DNA of 64,000 nt from Nocardioides sp. Root1257 (GCF_001425175.1 NZ_LMDV01000013.1:131816-195815), one strand, 5' to 3'; counted from the stretch's first letter, positions 49,202-59,848 are shown. Numbers and translations: made by a program. Notes: generated by a model from the sequence alone, not told the origin.

Positions 49202-51988
49202 GTGACCGAAGAAATCACCCCCACTTCCGGCACGGACACCAAGCGGAGCGGCACGATCCCGACCGTCATCCACGAAGGCCTGCCCACCCAGCTGCCCGAC
49301 ATCGACCCGGACGAGACCAACGACTGGCTCGACTCGTTCGACTCCATGGTCGACGAGCGAGGCCGCGAGCGTGCCCGCTACGTCATGCTCCGTCTCCTGG
49401 AGCGCGCCCGTGAGATGCAGGTCGGGGTGCCCGCACTGCGGAGCACCGACTACATCAACACGATCCCGCCCGAGCGCGAGCCGTGGTTCCCCGGTGACGA
49501 GGAGGCCGAGCGCCGGATCCGGGCGTTCATCCGGTGGAACGCCGCCGTCATGGTCTCCAGCGCCAACCGCAAGGGTCTCGAGGTCGGCGGCCACATCGCG
49601 ACGTACCAGTCGTCGGCGAGCCTGTACGAGGTCGGCTTCAACCACTTCTTCCGCGGCAAGGACCACCCCGGCGGCGGGGACCAGATCTACATCCAGGGCC
49701 ACGCCTCCCCCGGCATCTACGCCCGCGCCTTCCTCGAGGGCCGACTGACCGAGGAGCAGCTCTACCGGTTCCGCCAGGAGGTCCAGCACGGGCCGCACGC
49801 CGGCCTCTCGTCGTACCCCCACCCGCGCCTGATGCCGGAGTTCTGGGAGTTCCCGACGGTCTCGATGGGCCTGACCGGCATCAACTCGATCTACCAGGCG
49901 CGCTTCAACCGCTACCTGGCCAACCGGGGCATCAAGGACACCGCCGACCAGCGTGTGTGGGCCTTCCTCGGTGACGGCGAGATGGCCGAGCCCGAGTCGC
50001 TCGGCGCCATCCGGATCGCCGCCCGCGAGGAGCTCGACAACCTCACCTGGGTCATCAACTGCAACCTCCAGCAGCTCGACGGCCCGGTCACCGGCAACGG
50101 CAAGATCATCCAGGAGCTCGAGGCCAACTTCCGGGGCGCGGGCTGGAACGTCATCAAGGTCGTCTGGGGCCAGGGCTGGGACCCGCTCCTCGCCCGCGAC
50201 GTCGACGGCGTGCTCGTCAACAAGATGAACACGACGCCCGACGGCGCGTTCCAGACCTACTCCACCGAGGACGGCGCCTACGTGCGCGAGAGCTTCTTCG
50301 GCGGCGACCCGCGGCTGCGCAAGATGGTCGAGCACATGACCGACCAGCAGATCGAGAAGCTGCCGCGCGGCGGCCACGACTACCGCAAGGTCTACGCCGC
50401 TTTCGACTCCGCGACCAAGCACGTCGGCCAGCCGACCGTGATCCTCGCGAAGACGATCAAGGGCTGGACGATCGACGCGCTGGAGGGCAAGAACGCCACC
50501 CACCAGATGAAGAAGCTGACCCAGGACGACCTGAAGAAGTTCCGGGACCGCCTCTACCTGCCGATCTCCGACCGCGACCTCGAGCGCTCCTACGAGGAGA
50601 CCGGCGGCGCGCCGTTCTTCCACCCGGGCGCCAACGCACCGGAGATCGAGTACATGCTCGACCGCCGCAAGCAGCTCGGCGGCTCGCTGCCGAAGCGGGT
50701 GCTGCGGGCCAAGCCGCTCCAGCTCCCGGGCGACGGCATGTACGCCGAGCTCAAGAAGGGCGGCGGCAAGAACGCGATCGCCACCACGATGGCCGTCGTC
50801 CGGCTGCTCCGCGACTGGATGAAGGACCCCGAGATCGGCAAGCGCCTGGTCCCGATCGCGCCGGACGAGTACCGGACCTTCGGCATGGACGCCATGTTCC
50901 CGAGCGCGAAGGTCTACAACCCGGCCGGACAGCAGTACGAGTCGGTCGACCGCAATATGTTGCTCTCCTACAAGGAGTCGGCGCAGGGCCAGATGCTCCA
51001 CGAGGGCATCTCCGAGGCCGGCGCGATGGCCTCGGCGACGGCCGCCGGCTCGGCGTACTCCACGCATGGCGAGCACATGATCCCGTTCTACATCTTCTAC
51101 TCGATGTTCGGGTTCCAGCGCACCGGCGACTCCGTCTGGGCGATGGCCGACCAGATCGCGCGCGGCTTCCTCATCGGTGCCACCGCCGGCCGCACCACGC
51201 TCACCGGCGAGGGCCTGCAGCACGCCGACGGCCACTCGCCGCTGCTCGCGGCGACGAACCCCGCGGTCGTGCACTACGACCCGGCGTTCGCCTACGAGGT
51301 CAGCCACATCATGCAGAGCGGCCTCGAGCGGATGTACGGCGAGAACGCCGAGGACGTCATCTTCTACGTGACCGTCTACAACGAGCCGGTGGCTCAGCCG
51401 GCCGAGCCGGAGGACGTCGACGCGGAGGGCATCCTCAAGGGCATCCACCACGTCTCGTCCGGAGAGGTCGAGGGACCCCAGGTCCAGCTGCTCGCCTCGG
51501 GCGTCGGCTTCCCGTGGGTGAAGGAGGCGCAGCGGATCCTCGCCGAGGAGTGGGGCGTGCGCGCCGACACCTGGTCGGTCACCTCGTGGAACGAGCTGGC
51601 CCGCGACGCCGTCGCGGCCGAGGAGTGGAACCTGCTGCACCCGGGCGAGAGCCCGCGGACGCCGTACATCACCGACAAGCTGCAGGCGATCAGCGGTCCG
51701 GTCGTGGCCGTGTCGGACTACATGCGCGCCGTACCGCTGCAGATCGCGCGCTGGGTCCCCGGTGACTACCGGGTCCTCGGCGCCGACGGCTTCGGCTTCG
51801 CCGACACCCGTCCGGCCGCCCGGCGCTACTTCCACATCGACGCCCAGTCGGTGGTCGTGCAGACGCTCCAGGCGCTCGCGGACGCCGGTCAGATCGACCG
51901 GTCCAAGGTCGAGGAGGCCTTCGCCCGCTACCGGATCGACGACCCGACGGCCGTCGCCGGCGTGAAGCAGGAGGGTGGAGACGCCTGA
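49202..51988 (+). CDS. aceE: Pyruvate dehydrogenase E1 component, homodimeric (AceE)
   Basis: A 928-aa thiamine-diphosphate enzyme. The ThDP motif GDGEMAEPES through NCNLQQLDGPV is intact, and GHIATYQSSASLYEVGFNHFF near the start and the closing FADTRPAARRYFHID match the bacterial single-chain E1 of the pyruvate dehydrogenase complex. It decarboxylates pyruvate and acetylates the lipoyl E2, making acetyl-CoA for the fatty-acid genes downstream. The start is GTG 49202; AAGGAT 7 nt before it could act as ribosome binding site or as a -10 box. Partner E2 and E3 genes are elsewhere. Confidence 0.97.
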   Translation: MTEEITPTSGTDTKRSGTIPTVIHEGLPTQLPDIDPDETNDWLDSFDSMVDERGRERARYVMLRLLERAREMQVGVPALRSTDYINTIPPEREPWFPGDEEAERRIRAFIRWNAAVMVSSANRKGLEVGGHIATYQSSASLYEVGFNHFFRGKDHPGGGDQIYIQGHASPGIYARAFLEGRLTEEQLYRFRQEVQHGPHAGLSSYPHPRLMPEFWEFPTVSMGLTGINSIYQARFNRYLANRGIKDTADQRVWAFLGDGEMAEPESLGAIRIAAREELDNLTWVINCNLQQLDGPVTGNGKIIQELEANFRGAGWNVIKVVWGQGWDPLLARDVDGVLVNKMNTTPDGAFQTYSTEDGAYVRESFFGGDPRLRKMVEHMTDQQIEKLPRGGHDYRKVYAAFDSATKHVGQPTVILAKTIKGWTIDALEGKNATHQMKKLTQDDLKKFRDRLYLPISDRDLERSYEETGGAPFFHPGANAPEIEYMLDRRKQLGGSLPKRVLRAKPLQLPGDGMYAELKKGGGKNAIATTMAVVRLLRDWMKDPEIGKRLVPIAPDEYRTFGMDAMFPSAKVYNPAGQQYESVDRNMLLSYKESAQGQMLHEGISEAGAMASATAAGSAYSTHGEHMIPFYIFYSMFGFQRTGDSVWAMADQIARGFLIGATAGRTTLTGEGLQHADGHSPLLAATNPAVVHYDPAFAYEVSHIMQSGLERMYGENAEDVIFYVTVYNEPVAQPAEPEDVDAEGILKGIHHVSSGEVEGPQVQLLASGVGFPWVKEAQRILAEEWGVRADTWSVTSWNELARDAVAAEEWNLLHPGESPRTPYITDKLQAISGPVVAVSDYMRAVPLQIARWVPGDYRVLGADGFGFADTRPAARRYFHIDAQSVVVQTLQALADAGQIDRSKVEEAFARYRIDDPTAVAGVKQEGGDA

Positions 51989-52010
51989 CGAAGGAAGGCG
52001 GCTCCACGAT

Positions 52011-52146
52011 GGTGGTCGAGCAAGCGGCGCGACTGAGCCTGCGAAGTCGCGACCCGCGTGTCGAGACCCGGTGAGACGAAGTAGGGCGGTGACCGATGCG
52101 GTCACCGCCCTACGCACGCTCGGGGGTCTCGACAGGCTCGACCACC
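52011..52146. terminator. Nested inverted repeats between aceE and the hydrolase
   Basis: The inner stem 52081-52095 pairs perfectly with 52099-52113 (loop ATG). Outside it, TGTCGAGACCC (52059-52069) pairs with 52124-52134, and GGTGGTCGAGC (52011-52021) with 52136-52146. Located between convergent genes, it can terminate both. The GGTCGAGC/TCTCGACA sequences are typical of a dispersed intergenic repeat in Nocardioides-like genomes (my recognition; not checked). Confidence 0.7.
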
Positions 52147-52154
52147 GGTGAAGC

Positions 52155-53102
52155 TCAGCTCGACAGCTCAGCCACCGCGCGCAGCGGTGCCGGAGCCGAC
52201 TCGCCGCCGTCCTTGAGCAGGGCGCGGAACCGGGCACGGGAGTACTTCGCTGGCTCGGTCGAGCGGATGAAGTCGTGCACGATCCGGCTGAAGCGGTAGG
52301 GGTGGTCCTTGTGCGGGAAGTGCCCCGCGTCCGGGATCACCTCGACCCGGGCGTTCGGCGCGACCCGGGCGGCCTGCGAGGCGTGCCGCACCGGGATCAC
52401 CCGGTCGTCGCGGCCCCACACCACCCACATCGGCATCTCCTCGGTGAGGTAGGCCCGGTCGACCATGGTGACGATCTGGCCACGCCAGTCGACGACGGCA
52501 CGTACGACGTGGCGGATGGCGTGCCGGGCGCGGGGGTCCTTGAAGGTGTCGAACACCTCGGCGACCTCGTCGAAGTCACGGGTCGCCTTCCAGCCGAGCG
52601 CGGACAGGGTGCGTAGCCCGGCGACCCCCAGGTGCCGCAGGCCGGGCAGGGTGAGCACGCCCATCACCTCGTGGAAGCCCGGGGTGGTGATGGCGCGGAT
52701 GGCCGGCGTCACCTCGGGGCCGAGGCCCCCGGAGGAGACGAGCATCAGCCGCTCGGTGCGCTCGGGGAACTGGTAGGCGAACTGCATCGCCACGCCGCCG
52801 CCGAAGCTGTGCCCGATCACGGTGACCTTGTCGATCCCCAGCACGGTCAGCAGGTCCCGCATGCCGTTGGCGTAGCCGCCCACGCTGTAGTCGGCGCGAG
52901 GCTTGTCCGACTGGCCGTGACCGAGCAGGTCCGGGGCGATGACCGTGTAGCGCCTGCTCAGCGACTCGATGACCGTGTCCCAGGTGGTGTGGTCGCACCC
53001 GAGTCCGTGAAGCAGCAGCACGACCGGGCCGGACCCCGCGCGCACGTAGGCGCGGCGGTGTCCGTGGATGGTCACGAACTGGACGTCGTAGCGGTCAGCC
53101 AC
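52155..53102 (-). CDS. Alpha/beta hydrolase
   Basis: A 315-aa hydrolase from GTG 53102, preceded by GGGGAG. The fold signatures are LLLHGLGCDHTTWD (oxyanion loop), nucleophile Ser in VIGHSFGGGVAM, Asp in WGRDDRVIP, and His in IPDAGHFPHKDHP. The family contains esterases, haloalkane and epoxide-type hydrolases and C-C bond hydrolases; the lid region is not diagnostic. It converges with aceE across the repeat-terminator at 52011-52146 and diverges from fasR. Cytoplasmic. Confidence 0.88.
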   Translation of the reverse strand: MADRYDVQFVTIHGHRRAYVRAGSGPVVLLLHGLGCDHTTWDTVIESLSRRYTVIAPDLLGHGQSDKPRADYSVGGYANGMRDLLTVLGIDKVTVIGHSFGGGVAMQFAYQFPERTERLMLVSSGGLGPEVTPAIRAITTPGFHEVMGVLTLPGLRHLGVAGLRTLSALGWKATRDFDEVAEVFDTFKDPRARHAIRHVVRAVVDWRGQIVTMVDRAYLTEEMPMWVVWGRDDRVIPVRHASQAARVAPNARVEVIPDAGHFPHKDHPYRFSRIVHDFIRSTEPAKYSRARFRALLKDGGESAPAPLRAVAELSS

Positions 53103-53248
53103 GCGCTCTCCCCTGCTGGACGACTCCGGATGACGGGGCAAGTGGCGATTCAATCAGACGCAGAGACGGTCTCGGGGACCGATCCCCTTGATTTACCGGG
53201 GTTTTACACCGACCTCCCCTCGTCGGGCGCACGTGGCGTCGAGTGCAA

Positions 53249-53254
53249 TAGCCT
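53249..53254 (+). promoter_or_regulatory. Putative -10 hexamer TAGCCT of fasR
   Basis: TAGCCT lies exactly 6 nt before GTG 53261. This spacing fits a leaderless fasR transcript; no Shine-Dalgarno site is present. Confidence 0.55.
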
Positions 53255-53260
53255 CGCGGG

Positions 53261-54463
53261 GTGGCCCCCCGTCCGACCAAGAGCGCAGCCTCGACGCCCC
53301 ACGAGCGCGCCGCCGAGGCGCTCCAGCGAGCGACCGGCGCGCTCGCCACGGCGGCGACCGCGCGGATGGACCAGGACATGCCCTGGTTCAGCGCCCTGAG
53401 CGCGGAGGACCGGTCCTTCGTGTCGAGCATCGTGCAGGCCGGCATCCGGGGGTTCGTCGACTGGTACCGCCTGGCCGGAGACCAGCCCGCCCCGGCCGGC
53501 GGTGAGATGGTCGCGTCCGTCTTCGGCGTCGCCCCCCGCGCCCTGGCAGGGGTGATCAACCTCCAGCAGACCGTCGACCTGGTCCGGCTCTCCATCGAGG
53601 TCGTCGAGGCCAACATCGAGGAGCTGCTCGACCCCGCCGACGCCGCCGACATCGGTGCCGCCGTGCTCCGCTACGCCCGCGAGGTCGCGTTCGCGACGGC
53701 CGAGGTCTACGCGCGGGCGGCCGAGGTCCGCGGCGCGTGGGACGCCCGGCTCGAGGCGCTCGTGGTCGACGCCGTGCTCCGGTCCGACCCCGACGAGGCC
53801 CTGCTCTCCCGGGCCAGTGCGCTGGGCTGGGCCGGCCGGGGCGACGTCGCCGTCGTGCTCGGCAGCGCGAGCGTCCAGCGCCGGGAGAGCGAGAGCTTCG
53901 AGGAGGTACGCCGGGCCGCGCGGGCCGGCGGCATGGATGCGCTCTGCGCCGTCCAGGGTGACCGGCTGGTCATCGTCCTGGGCGGCGTCGACGACTCGCG
54001 CGCAGCCGCGGCCGCCGTGGTCGACCAGTTCGGTCCCGGCCCGGTCGTGGTCGGGCCGGTCGCCGACGACCTCGGGCAGGCGCACGTCTCCGCGCGGGCC
54101 GCGCTCGCGGCCCACCGGGCCGCGCCCGGCTGGCCCGGGGCGCCCCGACCCGTGCGCAGCGCGGACCTGCTCCCCGAGCGCGCCCTGGCGGGCGACGGCC
54201 ACGCCCGGCGCCACCTCGTCGAGGAGATCTACCTCCCGCTCCTGAACGCGCGCGGCACCCTGATCGAGACGATCTCGTCGTACTTCCAGCAGGGCTCGTC
54301 GATCGAGGCCACCGCCCGCGACCTGTTCGTGCACCCGAACACGGTCCGCTACCGGCTCCGGCAGGTCGCCGAGCTGACCGGCTTCTCCCCGACCGACCCC
54401 CGCGAGGCGCTCACCCTCGAGATCGCCCTGGTGCTCGGCCGGCTGTCCGGACGGACGTCCTAG
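53261..54463 (+). CDS. fasR: FasR-like PucR-family regulator of fatty acid synthesis
   Basis: A 400-aa regulator with GTG start. The N-terminal ~150 residues and the middle GGDEF-like region (VDAVLRSDPDEALLSRASALGW, VVLGSASVQRRE) precede a PucR-type HTH at the C-terminus (SSIEATARDLFVHPNTVRYRLRQVAELTG). In Streptomyces the corresponding protein FasR sits upstream of fabD and activates fabD-fabH-acpP-fabF; the position here is identical. An inverted repeat at 54487-54505 in front of fabD is a candidate binding site. Function is inferred from family and synteny. Confidence 0.88.
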   Translation: MAPRPTKSAASTPHERAAEALQRATGALATAATARMDQDMPWFSALSAEDRSFVSSIVQAGIRGFVDWYRLAGDQPAPAGGEMVASVFGVAPRALAGVINLQQTVDLVRLSIEVVEANIEELLDPADAADIGAAVLRYAREVAFATAEVYARAAEVRGAWDARLEALVVDAVLRSDPDEALLSRASALGWAGRGDVAVVLGSASVQRRESESFEEVRRAARAGGMDALCAVQGDRLVIVLGGVDDSRAAAAAVVDQFGPGPVVVGPVADDLGQAHVSARAALAAHRAAPGWPGAPRPVRSADLLPERALAGDGHARRHLVEEIYLPLLNARGTLIETISSYFQQGSSIEATARDLFVHPNTVRYRLRQVAELTGFSPTDPREALTLEIALVLGRLSGRTS

Positions 54464-54486
54464 CGACCCGCCGTACCACACCACTG

Positions 54487-54505
54487 TTTGTAGGAACCAT
54501 ACAAA
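54487..54505 (+). promoter_or_regulatory. Inverted repeat TTTGTA-N7-TACAAA before fabD
   Basis: The arms 54487-54492 and 54500-54505 flank GGAACCA. It is the most AT-rich stretch in the 109-bp fasR-fabD spacer and lies 68 bp before GTG 54573. It is a good candidate FasR operator. Confidence 0.6.
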
Positions 54506-54572
54506 GACTCGCGGGCCGTTTTCGTGCGGGCCATAGGCGAGGTTCCGGCCCGGTCCACGGCAGAGTGGAGGT

Positions 54573-55757
54573 GTGCTCGTCGTCGTCGCTCCCGGCCAAG
54601 GGGCCCAGTCCCCCGGTTTCCTCCAGCCCTGGCTCGAGGACCCGAGATTCGCCTCCCGCTTCGACTGGCTCTCCACCGTGGCCGGTCTCGACCTCGCCCA
54701 CTACGGCACCGAGGCCGACGCCGACACGATCCGCCAGACCGAGATCGCGCAGCCGCTGCTCGTCGCGACCGGCCTGGTCGCGGTGCTGGAGGTCTTCCCG
54801 CACCCCTCCGACGCCTTCGAGCAGGTCGGCGCCGTCGCGGGCCACAGCGTCGGCGAGATCGCGGCCGCCACCGGCGCCCGCGTCATCACCGCCGAGCAGG
54901 CGATGGTCCTGGTCCGCGAGCGAGGTCGGGCGATGGCGGAGGCCGCCGGGGTGACCCCGACCGGCATGACCGCCGTGCTCGGCGGCGACCGCGAGGAGGT
55001 CCTCGCCGCGATCGACAAGCACGGCCTGACGGCCGCCAACGACAACGGGCCCGGCCAGATCGTCGCCGCCGGCACGCTCGAGCAGCTCGCCGCCTTCGCC
55101 GACGAGCCGCCCACGAAGGCGCGGCTGATGCCGCTGAGCGTCGCCGGCGCCTTCCACACGCGCCACATGGAGCCGGCGGTCGGCCACCTGGCCGGCCTGG
55201 CCCGCTCGGTCTCGGTCCACGACCCGCGCACCCGCGTCATCTCCAACCGCGACGGCAAGGTCATCCACGACGGCCGCGAGGTCCTCGCCCGGATCGTCGG
55301 GCAGATCGCCAGCCCGGTCCGCTGGGACCTCTGCCTGGAGACCATGGAGGACCTCGGCGTCACCGGCATCCTCGAGATGCCGCCGGCGGGCACTCTCACC
55401 GGGATCGCCAAGCGGGCCCTGAAGGGCGTCGAGACGTTCGCCCTCAAGACCCCCGACCAGCTCGACGCGGCCCGCGAGTTCTGCGCCAAGCACGGCGAGT
55501 CCTCCGGCATGAACACGACGCCGACCTGGCGGATGGTCGTCTCCCCCGCCAAGGGCACGTTCCACATCTCGGCCGAGGCCGAGGCGCTCGAGGTGCTGCC
55601 GGCCGGCGCCACCATCGGCGAGGTCGCCAGCCTGCGCGACCGCACGACGATCACGGCTGCCCACGGCGGCGAGATCGTCGAGTGGCTCGTCCACGACGGC
55701 GACCTGGTCTCGCCCGGCCAGCCGCTGATCCGCCTGCACCCCCAGGGAGGCTACTGA
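54573..55757 (+). CDS. fabD: Malonyl-CoA:ACP transacylase with C-terminal BCCP-like domain
   Basis: A 394-aa protein from GTG 54573. Residues 1-~305 are a complete FabD: APGQGAQSPG, the catalytic Ser92 in GHSVGEIA, His195 in GAFHTRHM and the glycine-rich end around PPAGTLTGIAKRAL. It moves malonyl from CoA to ACP. Residues 319-394 add a biotinyl/lipoyl-type domain: SPAKGTF matches the SPMVGTF of biotin carboxyl carrier protein, and the alignment continues without gaps to GQPLIRL. At the biotin Lys position stands Arg355 (LRD instead of MKM), so it cannot carry biotin. Typical FabD is ~310 aa. Confidence 0.95.
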   Translation: MLVVVAPGQGAQSPGFLQPWLEDPRFASRFDWLSTVAGLDLAHYGTEADADTIRQTEIAQPLLVATGLVAVLEVFPHPSDAFEQVGAVAGHSVGEIAAATGARVITAEQAMVLVRERGRAMAEAAGVTPTGMTAVLGGDREEVLAAIDKHGLTAANDNGPGQIVAAGTLEQLAAFADEPPTKARLMPLSVAGAFHTRHMEPAVGHLAGLARSVSVHDPRTRVISNRDGKVIHDGREVLARIVGQIASPVRWDLCLETMEDLGVTGILEMPPAGTLTGIAKRALKGVETFALKTPDQLDAAREFCAKHGESSGMNTTPTWRMVVSPAKGTFHISAEAEALEVLPAGATIGEVASLRDRTTITAAHGGEIVEWLVHDGDLVSPGQPLIRLHPQGGY

Positions 55758-56758
55758 TGGTCGCCATCCAGCCGGCGCCGGGCATCGAGCACACCGCGAT
55801 CCTCGGCATCGGGGCCTACCGCCCGAAGCGCGTCGTCCCGAATGCCGAGGTCATCGAGGCGATCGACTCGAGTGACGAGTGGATCCAGCAGCGCTCCGGG
55901 ATCAAGCAGCGCCGCTTCGCCTCCCCCGAGGAGACGATCCAGATGATGTCGGTCGCGGCCTCGCGAGATGCCCTCGAGGCCGCGGGGATCGACGCACGCC
56001 AGATCGACTGCGTCGTCGTCGCCACCGTCAGCCACATGATGCAGACCCCGGCGATCGCCACGGCGATCGCCTTCGAGCTCGGCACCGACCAGGCAGCGGC
56101 GTTCGACATCTCGGCAGCGTGCGCGGGCTTCTGCCACGGCATCTCGCTGGCCAACGACATGATCCGCGGCGGCAGCGCCCAGCACGTGCTCGTGATCGGC
56201 GTCGAGCGACTCACCGACATCCTCGACCGGAAGGACCGCGGCACCGCGTTCATCTTCGCCGACGGTGCGGGCGCCGCGGTCGTCGGCCCGAGCGACACCC
56301 CCGGCATCGGCCCGGTCGTGTGGGGCTCCGACGGCGAGCAGTTCGACCTGATCCGCCAGCGCGAGGACTGGCGCGACGTGGTCGCGTCCGAGCGCCCCGA
56401 GATCCCGCCGCTCACCATGCAGGGCAACGCCGTCTTCCGCTGGGCGTCGTACCAGATGGCGAAGACCGGCCGGCAGGCCCTCGACCGCGCCGGGGTCAGC
56501 ATCGACGACCTCGACGTCTTCGTGCCGCACCAGGCCAACATGCGCATCACCGACGCCATGGCGCGGGCGATGAAGCTCCCCGAACGGGTCAAGATCGCCC
56601 GCGACATCGCCGACCAGGGCAACACCTCGGCCGCGTCGATCCCGCTCGCCCTCCACCGGATGATCCAGGAGGGTGAGGCCCGCAGCGGCGACACGGCCCT
56701 CCTGATCGCCTTCGGTGCCGGCCTCGCGTACGCCGCGCAGGTCGTCACCGTCCCCTGA
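55757..56758 (+). CDS. fabH: 3-oxoacyl-ACP synthase III (KAS III)
   Basis: A 333-aa condensing enzyme whose ATG overlaps the fabD stop (TGATG). The triad is complete: Cys122 in AACAGFCHG, His in VPHQANMRI and Asn in GNTSAASIPLALH. It starts each fatty acid by joining an acyl-CoA (acetyl or branched) to malonyl-ACP, and its acyl-CoA pocket decides straight or branched chains. It belongs to the fabD-fabH-acpP-fabF-accD operon and takes malonyl-ACP made by its immediate upstream neighbour. Confidence 0.97.
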   Translation: MVAIQPAPGIEHTAILGIGAYRPKRVVPNAEVIEAIDSSDEWIQQRSGIKQRRFASPEETIQMMSVAASRDALEAAGIDARQIDCVVVATVSHMMQTPAIATAIAFELGTDQAAAFDISAACAGFCHGISLANDMIRGGSAQHVLVIGVERLTDILDRKDRGTAFIFADGAGAAVVGPSDTPGIGPVVWGSDGEQFDLIRQREDWRDVVASERPEIPPLTMQGNAVFRWASYQMAKTGRQALDRAGVSIDDLDVFVPHQANMRITDAMARAMKLPERVKIARDIADQGNTSAASIPLALHRMIQEGEARSGDTALLIAFGAGLAYAAQVVTVP

Positions 56759-56797
56759 ACGCACCACCCAACCCCACATGAGAGAAGGAACTGCCTG

Positions 56798-57043
56798 ATG
56801 GCCACCACCGAAGAGATCCGCGCCGACCTCGCCGAGATCGTCAACGAGGTCGCCGGCATCGACGCCGACGACGTCCAGCTCGACAAGTCGTTCGTGGACG
56901 ACCTGGACGTGGACTCGCTGTCCATGGTCGAGGTCGTCGTCGCGGCCGAGGAGAAGTTCGGCGTCTCGATCCCCGACGACGAGGTCAAGAACCTCAAGAC
57001 CGTCGGTGACGCCGTCGCCTTCATCGAGCGCGCGCAGGCCTGA
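56798..57043 (+). CDS. acpP: Acyl carrier protein
   Basis: An 81-aa acidic helical protein. Ser40 in DVDSLSMVEVV is the 4'-phosphopantetheine site; the surrounding helix II and IPDDEVKNLKTVGDAV are standard. AGAAGGA precedes the ATG by 8 nt. It carries growing acyl chains between the FabD, FabH and FabF enzymes encoded around it. It is separated from fabH by 39 bp, and such spacing with a strong ribosome binding site fits its usual high expression. Confidence 0.97.
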   Translation: MATTEEIRADLAEIVNEVAGIDADDVQLDKSFVDDLDVDSLSMVEVVVAAEEKFGVSIPDDEVKNLKTVGDAVAFIERAQA

Positions 57044-57109
57044 TCCACCCCCCTTCGAGACGGTTGCAGCGCAACCTCCTCAGGGACCGAGTCTTCACAG
57101 AGGAGCACC

Positions 57110-58371
<1,262 letters not shown>

Positions 58372-58372
<1 letters not shown>

Positions 58373-59811
58373 TGACCGCGACGGCCACGCCGAGCGCCAA
58401 GCCCGCGAAGCTCCCCCGCGAGGAGGACCCGCGCAACCCGGTGCACCGGCTGACCGCGCTCTTCGACGAGGGCAGCCTCGAGCTGATCACCCCCGACGAC
58501 GACTCGGGCATGCTCGCCGCGGTCGGCACCGTCGACGGCGCCCGCGCCGTCGCGTTCTGCTCCGACGCCACCGTCATGGGCGGCGCGATGGGCGACCTGG
58601 GCTGCCGGGTCGTCGTCGACGCCTACCACCGCGCGCTCACCGACCAGGTGCCGATCATCGGCCTCTGGCACTCCGGCGGGGCCCGCCTCGCCGAGGGCGT
58701 GCTCTCGCTGCACGCCGTCGGCCGGATCTTCCAGGTGATGACCCAGGCCTCCGGCAAGATCCCGCAGATCTCCGTGGTGCTCGGCCCTGCGGCCGGCGGC
58801 GCGGCGTACGGACCGGCGCTCACCGACGTCGTGATCCTCGGCCCCGAGGGCCGCATCTTCGTGACCGGCCCCGACGTGGTCCGCTCGGTCACGGGTGAGG
58901 ACGTCGACATGCTCCGCCTCGGCGGACCCGAGCCGCACGGGCGGCGCTCCGGCGTGGTCCACATCCTCGCCGACTCCGAGCGGGACGCCCTCGACCGGGC
59001 GCGCGACGTCGCGTCGCTGCTCGGCGACCAGGGCAGCCTCGCCTTCGCGGACATCGAGGACCGCGACCTCGAGGCGCTGCTGCCCGAGTCCAAGAAGCGC
59101 GCGTACGACGTGCACCCCCTCGTCGAGTCGATCCTCGACGAGGGCACGACCCAGGAGCTGCACGCCCGCTGGGCACCCAACATCGTCACCGCGCTGGGCC
59201 GCTTCGGCGGTCGCACGGTCGGCGTGGTCGCCAACAATCCGCTGCGGCTGGGCGGCTGTCTCGACTCGCTGTCCGCCGAGAAGGCCTCCCGCTTCGTGCG
59301 GATGTGCGACGCGTTCGGCGTCCCGCTGATCGTCGTCGTCGACGTGCCCGGCTACCTGCCCGGCGTCGGTCAGGAGTGGGACGGCGTGGTCCGCCGCGGC
59401 GCGAAGCTCCTGCACGCGTTCGGCGAGTGCGTGGTCCCCCGCGTCACCCTCGTGACCCGCAAGACGTACGGCGGCGCCTACATCGCCATGAACTCGCGCT
59501 CGCTCGGGGCCACCCGGGTCTTCGCCTGGCCGGGCGCGGAGGTCGCGGTCATGGGCGCGGTCGCCGCGATCCGGATCCTGCACCGGCGCCGGCTGGCCGA
59601 GGTCTCCCCCGACATCCGTCCCCAGGTCGAGGCCGAGCTGGCGGCCGAGCACGAGCGGATCGCCGGCGGCGTGGACAAGGCGGTCGAGATCGGCGTGGTC
59701 GACGAGGTCGTCTCGCCGAGCCGGACCCGGTCGGCGCTGGCCGAGGCGATCGAGGCCGCGGTGCAGTCCGGCGGGGTCCACCGAGGCGCCCACGGCAACA
59801 TCCCACTCTGA
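58372..59811 (+). CDS. accD: Acyl-CoA (acetyl/propionyl-CoA) carboxylase beta subunit
   Basis: A 479-aa carboxyltransferase with both crotonase-like halves (GLWHSGGARLAEGV, GPAAGGAAYGPAL and later DVPGYLPGVGQEWDGVVRRGAK, TRKTYGGAYIAMNS). It resembles mycobacterial AccD6, the subunit located in FAS-II operons, which with a biotinylated alpha subunit makes malonyl-CoA. The alpha subunit gene (biotin carboxylase/BCCP) is not in this window. Substrate choice between acetyl-CoA and propionyl-CoA cannot be decided by eye, but its place after fabF favours acetyl-CoA. A short hairpin follows. Confidence 0.93.
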
Positions 59812-59826
59812 CCCACTCTGACCCGA

Positions 59827-59848
59827 CCGTCCCGTAACCCTGGGACGG
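59827..59848 (+). terminator. Hairpin after the fab-accD operon
   Basis: CCGTCCC (59827-59833) pairs with GGGACGG (59842-59848) around an 8-nt loop. It begins 16 bp after the accD stop. No U tract. Confidence 0.5.

Noticed and set aside
49130..52237. 1,035-codon open frame antisense to aceE
   Set aside because: Long antisense open frames arise from strong G/C bias at third codon positions. The plus strand encodes a complete AceE with all motifs, and the antisense translation is Val/Arg/Gly-rich without any domain.
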